DNA of 64,000 nucleotides, from contig NC_045429.1 in NCBI RefSeq assembly GCF_902635505.1, positions 131,306,304 through 131,370,303 on the forward strand. The letters run 5' to 3'. Position 1 is the stretch's first letter. The number at the start of each line of letters is the position of its first letter. Source of the stretch: Sarcophilus harrisii. Its lineage: Eukaryota; Chordata; Mammalia; Dasyuromorphia; Dasyuridae. Both the position numbers and the translations under genes were made by a program. The notes under the pieces are model-generated. The model did no database searches. It was not told the DNA's origin and saw nothing but the letters and a program-made list of their open reading frames with translations. Of the stretch, positions 20,536-32,068 are shown piece by piece.

Positions 20536-21950
20536 AAACTAGGCATTGACCCACACCTAAAACCATATAGCAAGATAAGGTTGAAAGGGGTTCATGATCT
20601 AGACATAAAGAATGAAATTATAAATAAATTAAATGAACACAAGATAGTTTACCTCTCAGATTTGTGAATGAGGAAGAAATTTGTGACCAAAGAAGAACTA
20701 GAGATCATTATTGATCACAAAATAAATAATTTTGGTTATATTAAGTTAAAAAGGTTTTGTACAAACAAAACTAATGCAGACAAGATTAGAAGGAAAGCAA
20801 TAAATTGGGAAAAGATTTTTACATTCAAAATTCTCATAAAGGCTTCATTTCTAAAATATAGAGAGAACTGACTCAAATTTATAAGAATTCAAGCCATTTT
20901 CCAATTGATGGATGGTCAAGGGATATGAACAGACAATTTTCAGACGAAAAAATTGAAACTATTTCTAGTCATATGAAAAGGTGCTTCAAATCACACTATT
21001 GATCAGAGAAATGCAAATTAAGACAGTTCTGAGATACCACTACACACCTCTCGGATGGCTAAGATGACAGGAAAAGATAATGACACATGTTGGAAGGGAT
21101 GTGGGAAAACTGGGACACTGATACATTGTTGGTGGAGTTGTGAACTGATCCAACTATTATGGAGAGAAATTTGGAACTATGCTCCAAAAGTTATCAAACT
21201 GTGCATTCCCTTTGATCCAGCAGTATCTCTACTGGGTCTGTATCTCAAAGAGATCTTAAAGGAGAGAAAGGGACCCACATGTGCAAAAATGTTTGTGGCA
21301 GCCCTTTTTATACTGGCAAGAAACTGGAAACTGAGTGGATACCCATCAGTGGGAGAATGGTTGAATGAATTGCGGTATATGAATGTTATGGAATATTATT
21401 GTTCTGTAAGAAATGACCAGCAGGATGAATACAGAGAGACCTGGAGAGACCGATGTGAACTGATGCAGAGTGAAATAAGCAGAACTAGGAGATCATTGTA
21501 CACAGCAATAACAAGACTATACAATGATCAATTCTGATGGACATGGCTCTTTCCAAAATTGAGATGATCAGGCCAGTTCCATTGATCTTGAGATTAAGAG
21601 AATCATCTATACCCAGATCGAGGATTGTAGGAACTGAATGTGGATCACAACATAGCATTCTCACTCTTTTTGTTGTTATTCATTTGTATTTTTTCTCTTA
21701 TTTACTTTCTTTTTTTGATTTTAGTTTTCTTGTGCAGCAAGAGAATTATATAAATGTTTATACATATTGGATTTAACATATATTTTAACATGTCTAACAT
21801 ATATTGGATTGCTTGCCATCTAGGGGAGGGGGTGGGTGGGAAGGAGGAGAAAATCTGAAACATCAGGCTATGCAAGGATCAATGTTGACAAATTATCCGT
21901 GCATATGTTTTGAAAACAAAAAGCTTTAAAAATAAAAATAAAAAAAGATT
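20536..21950 (+). mobile_element. L1, 5'-truncated, ORF2 C-terminal third and 3' UTR
   Basis: ORF2 part: 20668-20871 encodes 'KFVTKEELEIIIDHKINNFG'. 21055-21537 (160 codons) carries 'CWKGCGKTGTLIHCWWSC' and 'ARNWKLSGYPSVGEWLNELR', both diagnostic of L1 ORF2. The 3' UTR ends 'aaaaagctttaaaaataaaa'. It follows a reverse L1 head to head. It is diverged from the 46127 subfamily and so older. Confidence 0.88.
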
Positions 21951-21999
21951 ATGGGAATGGAGTCACTTAATTCTAGTCCCCATATGGACTGGAAACTGA

Positions 22000-22479
22000 A
22001 GACAAGAAACTGAAAGGGGCTTGAGAATCAGGGATGAAGTTTCCAAAAAATCTCAGGGTTTGGAATGAAGTGAGGTCTCTGAAAGGAGGAGCAGAATAAG
22101 GAGATGATGGGCATGGAGTAGGGAAGTTACTGGCAGTAAAGAATCAAGAAGTAGTAGGTGGGCAGAAAAGTACTGGAGATTCTTCTGCCTCCCAAACTTT
22201 GTGGTTTTTTTTCTACTGTTTCTCCTGCTGCCAGCCAACGAGGCCCTATGTAATGATCACATAATCAGAAAGCCTGAGGGATGGTTAATATTACAGAGGT
22301 CAAACCAGCCCCTCTTCAATCCTTTTTAATTATCTAGCTTTTTAAACACTTATCCACCCCACTTTTTCTATCCCATCTCTTCTTTCTTCTCCTTACCACG
22401 CTTGCCTCTTCTGTGGCAGATTCCATCCCCAGACACTTAAGAGTACAAAAGCAAAGTGAGATGTTGAGGAGGGAGTAAG
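22000..22479. other. No gene seen; possible distal part of duplicon B
   Basis: Purine-rich unique DNA ('gaaaggaggagcagaataag') that loosely resembles 4200-4310 upstream of receptor 1. Short - strand frames here have no recognisable domain. Confidence 0.35.
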
Positions 22480-23414
22480 AAGATAGAGGCCTTGTCAGAC
22501 TGGCTAGAATGATAGGGAAAAATAATGCAGAATGTTGGAGGGGATTTGGGAAAACAGGGACACTAAAACATTGTTGGTGGAGTTGTGAATACATCCAGCC
22601 ATTCTGGAGAGTAATTTGGAACTATATTCAAAAAGTTATCAAACTGTGCATACCCTTTGATCCAGCAGTGTTTCTATTGGGCTTATATCCCAAAGAGATC
22701 TTAAAGAAGGGAAAAGGACCTGTATGTGCACGAATGTTTGTGGCAGCCCTGTTTGTAGTGGCCAGAAACTGGAAATTGAGTGGCTGCCCATCAGTTGGAG
22801 AATGGCTGAATAAACTGTGGTATATGAATAATATGGAATATTATTGTTCAGTAAGAAATGACCAACAGGATGATTTCAGAGAGGCCTGGAGAGACTTACA
22901 TGAACTGATGCTGAGTGAAACGAGCAGGACCAGGAGATCATTATATACTTCAACAACAATACTATATGATGATCTATTCTGACGGACCTGGCCATCTTCA
23001 GCAATGAGTTGAACCAAATCAGTTCTAATGGAGCAGTAATGAACTGAACCAGCTACACCCAGCGAAAGAACTCTGGGAGATGACTAAGAACCATTACATC
23101 GAATTCCCAATCCCTATATTTTTGCCTGCCTATATTTTTGATTTCCTTCACAGGCTAACTATACAATATTTCAGAGTCCAATTCTTTTTCTACAGCAAAA
23201 TAATGGTTTGGACATGTATACTTATTTTTTATTTAATTTATACTCTAATATACTTAACATGTATTGGTCATCCTGCCATCTGGGGATGGGGTGGAGGGAA
23301 GGAGGGGGAAAATTGGAACAAAAGGTTTGGCAATTATCAATGTTGTAAAATTACCCATACATATAACTTGTAAATAAAAAACTATTAAAATTAAAAAAAA
23401 AAGATAGAGGCCTT
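22480..23414 (+). mobile_element. L1 3' end with 14-bp target duplication
   Basis: 'aagatagaggcctt' at 22480-22493 recurs at 23401-23414. The 0.9-kb insert is ORF2 C-terminus (22509-22982, 'CWRGFGKTGTLKHCWWSC', with W-R-G-F replacing the second motif cysteine) plus 3' UTR and A tail. A perfect duplication indicates a fairly young insertion. Confidence 0.92.
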
Positions 23415-23619
23415 TTAAGGAAGGGTAAGGAATAGCAGAAATGAAAAGGGAAATTTTTCTTTGGCTGCCACTGGTTTTAGTTTTACCTGCTGAATCAGAC
23501 TATGTAAGCAGGTAATTCAGGGTGTGTATGTATAAGATGTTGATACATATATTCCATTAGAGCTAAAGATCCAAGCAGAAGATTGTCAAAGTAGAGAAAT
23601 GAATAAACTTTGTTTCTAT

Positions 23620-23940
23620 TGACTTGCCAACGCCCTTTTACCATACCTACTAGGTGTCAGGCACCAAGAATTAAAACAAACAAACAAACAAACAAAAAAA
23701 CTAGTCTCTACCCTCGAGGTGGGCAGCTGGGTGGTACAGTGAAAGGAACTGGGCCTGAATTCAAATGCAATCTCAAACACTTCCTAGCTGTGTGACCCTC
23801 CACAGGTCACTTAATCCTGTTTGCTTCAGTTTTCTTATCTGCAAAATGAGCTGAAAAAGGAAATGGCCAATCACTCCAGTATCTTTGTCAAGAAAATCCC
23901 AAATGGGGCCAAAAAAATCAGACAAGATTGAAATGACTCT

Positions 23941-23972
<32 letters not shown>

Positions 23973-24020
23973 GCCATCAAGGAATTCACAGTCTAATAAG
24001 GGAAATGCAAAAAGTACTAT
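23620..24020 (+). mobile_element. SINE inside a MAR1-like repeat, ending in (AAT)n
   Basis: The outer MAR1-like repeat is seen as 'ctactaggtgtcaggcacca' (23648) and 'atcaaggaattcacagtcta' (23976). The SINE (23722-23970) has 'gggcagctgggtggtacagt', 'ctagctgtgtgaccctccac', 'caatcactccagtatctttg', and ends in about ten AAT units. Confidence 0.75.
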
Positions 24021-24049
24021 CCACCACCACTCTTGTCCCCCTCCAAAAA

Positions 24050-25820
24050 ATGTATATATATAAGTAAAGAGAAGATAATTTTGGAGAAGGAACAGTCACT
24101 GAGGAAGTTATTGCCCTTAATCTGGGCCTTGGAGACAGAGAAGACTTTCAAAAGACAAAAGATATGGAAAGAATATGATCCAATCATGGAGAAATAACAT
24201 CAGCACATGGATTGGGAAGGGGAGGAATAGAGAGAGAAGCAGAGACCAGTCATAATTCCCTGACCAATTATTATTATCTTATTTTAAAGATGAGGAAAGT
24301 GAGGTTGAGAAAAGGCAAGTATCTAAGACAAGATATGAATCTGGATTTTCCTAACTACTAGTCTAATGCTCTCCTTATTGGACCATTTGGCTAACTTGGA
24401 GAGGAAAAGGCCAGGAAGGAGAAAGGCAAATGACTGGTGGGTGACAAAAACAGCTTTTCCTTGCCAGGGGAAAGATTCACTCCAAGCCTACATTTTACTT
24501 TGGAACAATCCTGAATCTTCCTTTTATGTACTTTTGTGGGAATGTGCCAGGTAGGAGGAGAGAGTTCCTGAGTCTAGGAGATGCTATTTTTACCTAAATG
24601 CTTACTCTTTCTCTCTTTCCCATACTTCACGTTTCCATTTTGAAATAAAGATCTTCATATGCCAGAACTAAGGTCAATTTTCCCCAGCTCCATACACAGA
24701 TATTTTAGACTAATGGAAGCCCAGGAATAGTAGTTAGCTACATAAAAAAGACAATTTCTGGAAAAGAGCATGTATAAGTGGGGTCTGAATGTATGTCCCA
24801 CCATGGAATGCCCCCAAATGTCTCAAGGGTCTTGAGGTTCTGCCTTTCCCATACGTTTGCAGGAGATAATGGATAGCACTTTTGTCACATGAAAACTGCA
24901 TTTGCTGCAGATAGTCATGGACTATCAGAATATGAAGAAACCTGATAGAGCCTTTAGTTCAAATACCTCATTTTATCTCTAAGAAAATTAGAGATTAGAG
25001 AAGTGACTCTCAAGTTGTACACTGATTGCCTCAAGAGTCTCTTTTAGAATAAAAGGATCACAGATTTAAGCAAGAAAATACCTCAAAGGTCATCTCCCCT
25101 CTCATTTCACAAATGAGGACACAGGCCTCTTAGGAAACCTAAATGATTTATTTACTCAAGGCTTTATGGGTAATTAGTCTCAGAGGCAGGATATGAACCC
25201 AAACATTCTGATTCCAAGCCAATGTTGTTTCCACTTAACGCAGAAAAATTTTTTTTAAATCAATGCTATATCCATGTTTTAAGTACATTTCCCAGAAACA
25301 AATTTTTAAAATTAATTTTACATTATTCTAAATTTAAATAATTTCTACTTAGAAAAATGTCTAAAATGACATAGGCAAAGTCACTAGCTGCTCTAGGTCT
25401 GGGTTTCTTCATCTATAACGTGAGGGAAGGGTTAGCTTAAGTGATAACAGAAATCACTCAAAGCATTTTTAAGTATTGCAAAGTGCTGAGTGTCCCAAAA
25501 GTCTTAGTCTAGTGTTAAGCTTTAATAGACACTTTGGAGATACTCTGTGTATATTATCTCAATTGATCCTCACAACTACCATGTAAGAAAGAATAAGTTA
25601 AAAATATCATTATCCCCACTTTACAAAAGACAATGAAAGTGAACCTGAAAGAATGATTTATACAAGATCAAATTGCCAGAAGTGGTCAAGGTGAGATTGG
25701 GATGCAAGGTTTCCTGGCTGCAAGTGTAGCTCTCTCGACTCTGCTACGCTCGCTTCTCACACAGGAGTTCTAAGGTTTATTCCATTTCCAAATGATATGT
25801 TTATGATTTAACAAATACCA
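24050..25820. repeat. Duplicon segment B/E upstream of receptor 3, with MIR insertions
   Basis: 24545-24900 aligns with 4560-4910 upstream of receptor 1. 25255-25385 ('tccatgttttaagtacattt', 'cccagaaacaaattttt', 'tttctacttagaaaaatg') aligns with 40825-40940. MIR/THER copies lie at 25055-25230 and 25545-25745 (reverse). No coding exon is recognised. Confidence 0.6.
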
Positions 25821-25885
25821 ACCATACATAGTATGTGCCATTTCTGCCAACAGGTATGAAGAAAAAAATTGACGATTTTGAAATA
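25821..25885 (+). promoter_or_regulatory. 3' splice site and 5' leader of receptor 3
   Basis: 'gccatttctgccaacag' with AG at 25852-25853, then 32 bases of leader ('gtatgaagaaaaaaattgac...') to the ATG at 25886, identical in layout to receptors 1 and 2. The splice site remains intact although the coding frame is broken. Confidence 0.7.
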
Positions 25886-26891
25886 ATGGAGCAGTCCCCA
25901 ATCATCCTGCCTACTCTGGAGTTCATGGCCACTAACAGGAGCCAGGTCAATGGATCTTTTATGAATCTGCAATCATCAGAAGAAATATTATACTGTGTTT
26001 CTCTTTTCATTTCCCTACTAGGGATAGTCAGCAATGGACTTTGTCATTTATTTCCTTCTCTCTCACTTCAAGAAGACATCCTTCATTGTCTATATCCTGC
26101 ATCTCTCAATTGCTGGCCTGACTTTCCTTGTTTGTACAAGTACCTTTCTTATAAGAGACATAGTTTACTTTTATTCTCACAGGAACTTAATTAGATCAGA
26201 ATTATTTCTGATGATCTTCTGTATGCTGATTCTGTTTGGCTACAACACTGGCCTCTACCTCCTGATAGCCATCAGTGTAGAAAGGTGTCTGTCAGTTCTT
26301 TACCCCATTTGGTACCAATGCCAACGCCCAAAACACCAATCTGCTGGGGTATGCATTTTTCTTGGGGCATTCTCCATTTTTGTGACCTGGTTAGAAAGCT
26401 CTGTGTGTGTGAGAGAACCAGAGCCCAAATTCCCTTTTAGATCCTGTGCTGTTGTGCAAGTATTTTTGCTTATCTTGAACTTCCTCGTATTTGCCCCTCT
26501 TATGGTCTTCTCAAGCTTGACCCTCTTCATCAAGATCATCTGTAATCTGAAGCACCGCCAGCCAGCCAAGCTTTACAGCATCATCATCACCACAATCATT
26601 CTGTTCCTTGTTTTTGCCATGCCTTTGAGAGTCTTGCTGATGTTGTACAACTTCCAAAATGAAAACGATTCATTTTTATTGATGTTATATTCATATTTGC
26701 ATTTATTATCCTGTATCAATAGTACTCTTAACCCAGTTGTCTATTTGGTGGTTGGTCAGATCAGGAGAAAGAGGAACAGGAAATCCTTAAAAGATACATT
26801 GCAAAAGGTATTTGAGGATAAGCCACATCCAAGAGTGAAAGAGAAATCTGGGCACTACAAAATCAGCATTCTTAACCCACAACAACACTAA
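25886..26891 (+). pseudogene. MRGPRH/MAS1-like receptor 3, frameshifted in TM1
   Basis: Paralogue of receptors 1 and 2. From the conserved ATG the frame runs through 'VNGSFMN' and 'FISLLGIVSNGL', then one extra T in the TTT at 26040-26042 (the others read 'ggacttgtcatc' or similar) shifts it. The rest, 26043-26891, is open to a normal stop and encodes TM1 end to C-tail: 'FGYNTGLYLLIAISVERC', 'VFAPLMVFSS', 'FAMPLRV', 'NPVVY'. TM2 reads 'LSIAGLTFL', so the near-universal aspartate 2.50 is glycine, a second sign of lost or altered function. It has a longer tail than its neighbours. Starting at the ATG at 26034 would drop most of TM1. Either a young pseudogene, an allele, or an assembly error at a T run; the glycine favours a pseudogene. 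Confidence 0.85.
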
Positions 26892-26979
26892 AAAGAAAAA
26901 GAATGGTGCCCTGTATAAAAAGCATTAGGAACCCAGGAAAATCTTTAGCCAGGCGAAGAAAAGATTTCTACCTATTTCT

Positions 26980-27122
26980 TTATTTCTTTTTTTTGTGAGG
27001 CAACTGGGGTTTAGTGACTTCCCTAGTCATATAGGTAGGAAGTGTTTTGAGGTCAAATTTGAACTCAGGTCCTCCTGACTTCAGGGCTGGTGCTCTATCC
27101 ACAGTACCACTTAGGTGCCCCT
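26980..27122 (-). mobile_element. SINE, reverse, in the 3' flank of receptor 3
   Basis: 'ggcaactggggtttagtgac', 'ggtcctcctgacttcagggc', 'tggtgctctatccacagtac'. 'ctacctattt' occurs before (near 26970) and after (near 27130), the likely target duplication. It interrupts a flank shared with receptor 2. Confidence 0.8.
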
Positions 27123-27224
27123 AAATTGCTACCTATTTAATTGGACAGTTTTTAAACTCTATTTGTATCTCTCTCATTGAGAAAGAAGAAAGACTGAGAA
27201 AAAGTGTGGTCAGCATAATTACTT

Positions 27225-28195
27225 TTAAGGTTAATCCCTTCCATTCACTGGCTTCTTTACCTCCTGCCCTCCAGACTAGACTTAGAGAACCTGGTTATTT
27301 TAGGAAGACTTTGGCCTATCCCCCTCCCTCCCTTCCTCCTGCCTTCTCTCATTCAGTAATCATCTCAGTGCAGGGATTCCAATCTACATATCTGGCCTTT
27401 CTCTCTTTATCTCCATTCTGATATCATCAGCTGCCTACTTGGTATTATCAAAGGTATCCCATTGACATCTCCCTGCAATGCATCCACAACACAGCTCACT
27501 CTCTTTCCCTATATTATATATATGCACCTCATCCTCATTTTCCAATTCTTTATCAATTCTACTTCGACAACCCTCTGGAGCCAGGCCCTTGCCTTCTGGA
27601 CTATTGCAATAGCTTTGAAGTTGATCTCTCAATTTAAATCTCTTTTATCTACTGGGTATACATTTGCCAAAATGAAATTTCTAAAGCATATTACTCCTTG
27701 TCTCAAGAAACTCCAATGACTTACTATAGCTTCTGAGATAAAATGCAGACTATTTAAATCCCCTCCTAAGCCAGCTCCAGACACCTTTCTACTGATCTCC
27801 CATTATACTACCCTCATGCATTCTATGTTCCAGTCAGACTTTTGCATTTCTGTACACAATATTCCATCTCCCATCTCCTGCTTTTCTGGAGGTTTCACTC
27901 ATACCTGGGATGTTCATTTTTCTTACCTGCCAAAACTTGGAATCTAACAAAGATCATATCAAGTCTCAGATCAAGTATCACCTCTTATGAAGGACTTCCC
28001 TAAATTTATTAGTATAAATTCTTTATAAGTTTTTGCATTTTTGTGTGTGGTGGTGTTATTATTTTTTACTCCCTAAAGAATGAAAGTTCCTTAAGGGCAG
28101 AGACTGAGTTTTGTTTTTTTTATTTTGAAAAACATAGCTCAGTATATCATTAGTATTTAATATATAGTAGGCACTTAATAGATGTTTGCTTAAGT
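27225..28195 (+). mobile_element. L2 LINE 3' end
   Basis: 'tctggactattgcaatagct', 'ccaaaatgaaatttctaaag', 'ctgagataaaatgcagacta', 'tacctgggatgttcattt', 'gttccttaagggcagagact', 'tagtaggcacttaatagatg'. These are the ordered landmarks of an L2 3' region, reading frame lost. Confidence 0.75.
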
Positions 28196-28339
28196 GAATT
28201 ATTTAATTGATTAGAAGTTATTAGTTTCCAAAGTATTTGGAAAGTTAAAAACTAAAAGAACTGTTGTTAATACTGTTAAAAGTAAAGGAACAGGAAGTCA
28301 CAACAGAAAAGCTGTAAGTATAGTCCAGGCTCCAAAACT

Positions 28340-30277
28340 TGCTCCACAAAAATTTAGAAAATGTATCAGACCAATGTCTGATGGGGAAATCCAAGGAAAA
28401 AAAGTCACATTGAGGCATCTTCCCAACTAAGGTCAGTAGAGAGAATCAGAGATGGACACTGGAGAGAAGCTGTGGCCAAGGAGTGAAGGAGACTGGAGAC
28501 TATACACCAGCAGGAAGCACTAGGGCACAAAAAGATCTCAGGCTGACTTTGAGTGGTGCTAGTGACAGGAGCTGGTGCTGTATCTCCTCTCTGTCACTCA
28601 TCTGCAGGGTGGCCTGGGGAGGGTCTTGGCCCAAGGTATGGCAGAGCGAAGGAGCCACAGACCATCCTAGGCTGTGTACCGAGCAAAGAACAGGGTCAGA
28701 AACAAGCAGTAGCTCTGTGGTTCTAAATCCAGAATCAGATCAAGGACTCAGTTTTGTTCTCTAAACTAGGCTGAAACTCACAATGTAATAACCAGAGCAG
28801 GAATTCCAGAAGAAAGGGGAGCATCAAGTTTTGTCACAGTGAACTTCCATGGCTTTTGAGCATTGGTCTCCTGGAACTTCCCACCAGTAACACACCAACA
28901 AATGTCTTGCTGGGTCAGGAACTTGGGAGCTCAGAACCAAACAGTATACACAATAAAAGCAATACAGTATGATGACTAATTGTGAATGATTTAAGATAAT
29001 TCCAAAAGACTCATGATGAAAATAATCATGTTCTTCTAGAGAAAGAAAGGATAAAGTCTCAATATAGATCCAAGAATACTATTTTTTCACTTTATTTTTT
29101 GTGGGGGTTTTTTGGTCTGTGTTTTCTTTCACAACTTAACTAATATGGAAATGTTTTGTATGACTGCACATGTATAACCCATATCAAATTGCTTATTTGT
29201 CTCAAAGAGAGGAAAGAAGAAGTGAGAAAATATGGAACTCAAAATTGTAAAAAATAAATGCTAACAGTTGTTTTTACATACAGTTAGGAAAAATAGAATA
29301 TTTTTTTAAAAAATTAATAAAATGGAATTTTAAAAGATAATTTGGTTTTTTAAAGAGCTAAAAGTAATTTTTGAAACCAGAATGTTAGTAATAGAGGAAA
29401 AGTAGGAAAAGAAATAAAAATTATGAAAAAGTTGGAAAGAAATTTAACAGTTTAAAACCAGAGGTGCAAAATCTTATTCAGGAAAACAGGATTTAGCATC
29501 CACCACAATGAAGGAGTGGAATGTTTAGAACATTTCAGAAGGCAAAAATCCAGGCTTATAATCAAGAAAAACTTACTCAGGAAAAGAGTATAATTATATA
29601 GGAATAAAATAAATATGCAATTAATGAAATAGAAGACTTCTATAGACCAGAAAACCAGTGCCAGGAACAGAATTAGATATCAACGGGCAGTTCTATCACC
29701 CAGTGTCCAGTTGTAGATACAATTCCAGGGTGGAGATGAATGGCTTGCAAGCAAGTGAGGCTACATGCAGAGCAAGTTAAAAAGTTCTAAAAATTTAACC
29801 ATATGCTTTGTATCCAAGAGCCAAAGGGGGACTCAGTTTTCACCTTTAGCACTTCACACCAGTGCAGGTTATTTCTACAATGGAATAACCATTGACAGGA
29901 GACCAAAACCAAAGAGGAGTCGAGCAAATCAGTTACTCTGAACCTTTAGAATAATGCAAGACATTCATGGTATCTAAATATAGCAGCATTCTACTGAAAC
30001 TCATCCACATACAATCCAACAGACCCCAACCTGGGTCAGAAACTTGCAGAGCTTAGATCAAGAGGGCTGTAAACAAATCTCTCCCCACATCACTGAGTAA
30101 AACTCTTTGGGGGAAAATGAACATTTAATGGTATAGAGGACTGTCAAGCATTTATGGAGAAAAGACCAAAATTGAACAGAAAATATAACATTCAAACATA
30201 GCACTCCCAATAAACATGATGGAGAAATCATAAGGAACTAAACAAGATTAAACTATTAATATTCTTATACAGGGAGA
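28340..30277 (+). mobile_element. Mosaic of old L1 pieces (5'-UTR-like, 3' UTR, ORF1/HAL1-like)
   Basis: 28400-28985 and 29655-30110 are GC-richer and resemble L1 5' UTR ('ccccaacctgggtcagaaac'). 29040-29335 is an L1 3' UTR ('cacatgtataacccatatca', A-rich end). 29480-29650 and 30110-30230 resemble the L1/HAL1 ORF1 3' region ('gcttataatcaagaaaaact', 'aatgaacatttaatggtata'). The 93-codon frame at 28483 is repeat-derived. Boundaries are approximate. Confidence 0.5.
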
Positions 30278-30812
30278 TGTAGTGTTCTCTTCTCTAAAGT
30301 ATTGTTCTCTGGGAGCAGATTTCTTGGGGAGCTTTTGGGGACAGCCTTAGTTTCAGTTCAGAGTAATAATCACCTCAATTGCAGCCAGCTGTTAAAGTCT
30401 AGTCCTTTATTGTCTCTTCCAAAATAGCCCAGTTAGCTTTCTTAGAGACCTATCTCTCTCCTTGGTCCAAGAGCTCCCCATGATGAACATGGGAAAATGC
30501 AACCGAGGCTTCCACTGAGCCTCAGACTGTAGATTGATCCAGGGAAATGAGAGGCAGGGCCCAGCCCCAAGATATCATATAAAAGACAAATGGGGCCTGA
30601 TGGCAGCTGAGTTTACACCCAGAGAGTTTTTAGAAGGCCAGGACTCTGATGTGATCTATCAGCCTAAAAATAATCACATGGCAGGAAGAGATTACCTGAT
30701 CAGTCAACCAAAAAGCAATCAGATAGCAGAAAGGGATTACAATAGGGGAGAATACAGGCCTTTTAAACCAACAAGGCAGTATCCAGTGCAAACAGCTTCA
30801 ATATAATTGCCA
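30278..30812 (-). mobile_element. Solo LTR, probable ERVK (ERV2) type
   Basis: On the - strand a 535-bp unit runs from 'tggcaattatattgaagctg' to 'gagaacactaca', with an AATAAA near 30403 followed by a U5-like stretch. The 5-bp 'ggaga' flanks it at 30273-30277 and 30813-30817. TG...CA ends, short duplication and no internal region indicate a solo LTR fossil. Open stretches within it are not genes. Confidence 0.6.
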
Positions 30813-31640
30813 GGAGATGAGGAGAAATCCTAAAAGTGGTAAATAGAAGGGAATTAGATAAGTTAACTGCCTGGGAGAGAGGGTTTGCTTGTATTTCTAC
30901 AGACAGAGAGGAAACAGATGGAGAAGGAATCAGATGGGTGCCAACAAGCCGTATTTGCCTTGTCCATCAGAAAGAGACAAAAAAAGAGAAAAATCTGGAA
31001 ACAAAGGAGAAGACCGAAGAAGAAAATCTGCAGGAATCATTGGATTCCCTAACACAAGATAAGACTGTTGCAAGACTTGAAAACCAGCAGGAACCATTGG
31101 ATTCCTTGAAATGAAAAATTGTTGATGAGACTATTGCAAGACTTCAAAACTTACAGGAATTATTGGATTCCTGGCACATGAATTAATGGACAATAGATTC
31201 CTTTTGGACTATTTCCCTAGGACTTATGGACATGTATAAATTCTCATGTTGATTCATGTTATGAATCTTGACTCCTCCTCCGAGAGTGGAATTGTGAGTT
31301 AGACTTGTGAATCTCCCGAAGTCTCTAGTTGGCTTGTGGGAGCTCCTTATATATGATCTCTTAAAGGTGTGAACTCTAAAGGTGTGAGAAGTGTGAACTC
31401 TAATGTGTGAGCTAATGTGTGAACTCTCCCAAAAGTGTGAATTCTAATGTATGAGCTAATGTGTGAACTCCAAAAGTGTGAACCAAGTACATAAGCATTG
31501 TTTCTATCAATTCCAGTGACCTAGCACCTTCTTTCAAGTTCTGGCCCATAACAGGGAGAGGATATAAGCGCCCTCTCTGAATTTGATCATCACTAGCGGT
31601 CTTAAAGACAGTCTCATTTCACAAAGGGCGTAGATACAAT
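30813..31640 (+). mobile_element. ERVK-like provirus fragment: integrase C-terminus, env-TM-like, 3' LTR
   Basis: Fossil piece in + orientation. About 30860-30990 encodes 'WERGFACISTDREETDGEG' then 'RWVP', typical of a beta-type retroviral integrase C-terminal domain. 31020-31250 encodes a short repeated segment with 'LQESLDSL'-type units, like a transmembrane-protein heptad region. A purine-rich stretch and 'tgtgagttag' at 31293 mark a probable 3' LTR with a TATA-like 'ggatataagc' near 31559. Most of the provirus is gone; the remainder is broken in several places. Family by memory. Confidence 0.5.
31370..31490. repeat. Minisatellite in LTR U3
   Basis: Tandem units of about 12-24 bp built from 'gtgtgaactctaa' and 'tgtgagctaa', roughly six to eight imperfect copies. 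U3 tandem repeats are common in retroviral LTRs and often hold enhancer sites. Confidence 0.65.
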
Positions 31641-31900
31641 TCTATTGTGTTGGGATGATTTCCAAAGAAGAATGAAGAGTGAGAAAGAGGAATGCAATGG
31701 AAGAAGGGAAAAGGAGAGGAAGAATGGAGAAAATTATCTCATATGAATAGGCAAGTGTTTATATAATGAATGGGTAGGTGGGCAAGGAAGGAATAAAACT
31801 TGAACCTTGAATACAGCATTTTACTAAAACATATCATAAACAATGAATTAATATCAACACTGAACATATATGTACCAAATAATATAACATCCAAATTCTT

Positions 31901-32068
31901 TTTGTTTGTTTGTTTGTTTTTCTTTTTTGGTGAGGCAATTGGGGTTAAGTGACTTGCCCAGGGTCACACAGCTAGGAAGTGTTAAGTATCTGAGACCAGA
32001 TTTGAACTCAGGTCCTCCTGACTTGAGGGCTGGTGCTCTATCCACTGAGCCAACCTAGCTGCCCCAAT
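31901..32068 (-). mobile_element. WALLSI/WSINE-type SINE, reverse, with 12-bp target duplication
   Basis: 'atccaaattctt' at 31889-31900 and 32069-32080 flank a complete reverse SINE ('gcaattggggttaagtgact', 'ggtcctcctgacttgagggc', 'ctatccactgagccaaccta'). TTTG repeats are its tail. Confidence 0.92.

Noticed and set aside
23938-23972. (AAT)n array considered as CRISPR-like or satellite
   Set aside because: Plain trinucleotide tail of a SINE; no spacers.
28483-28764. 93-codon frame with serine-rich protein
   Set aside because: Lies in an L1 5'-UTR-like mosaic; no domain and no paralogue elsewhere in the window.
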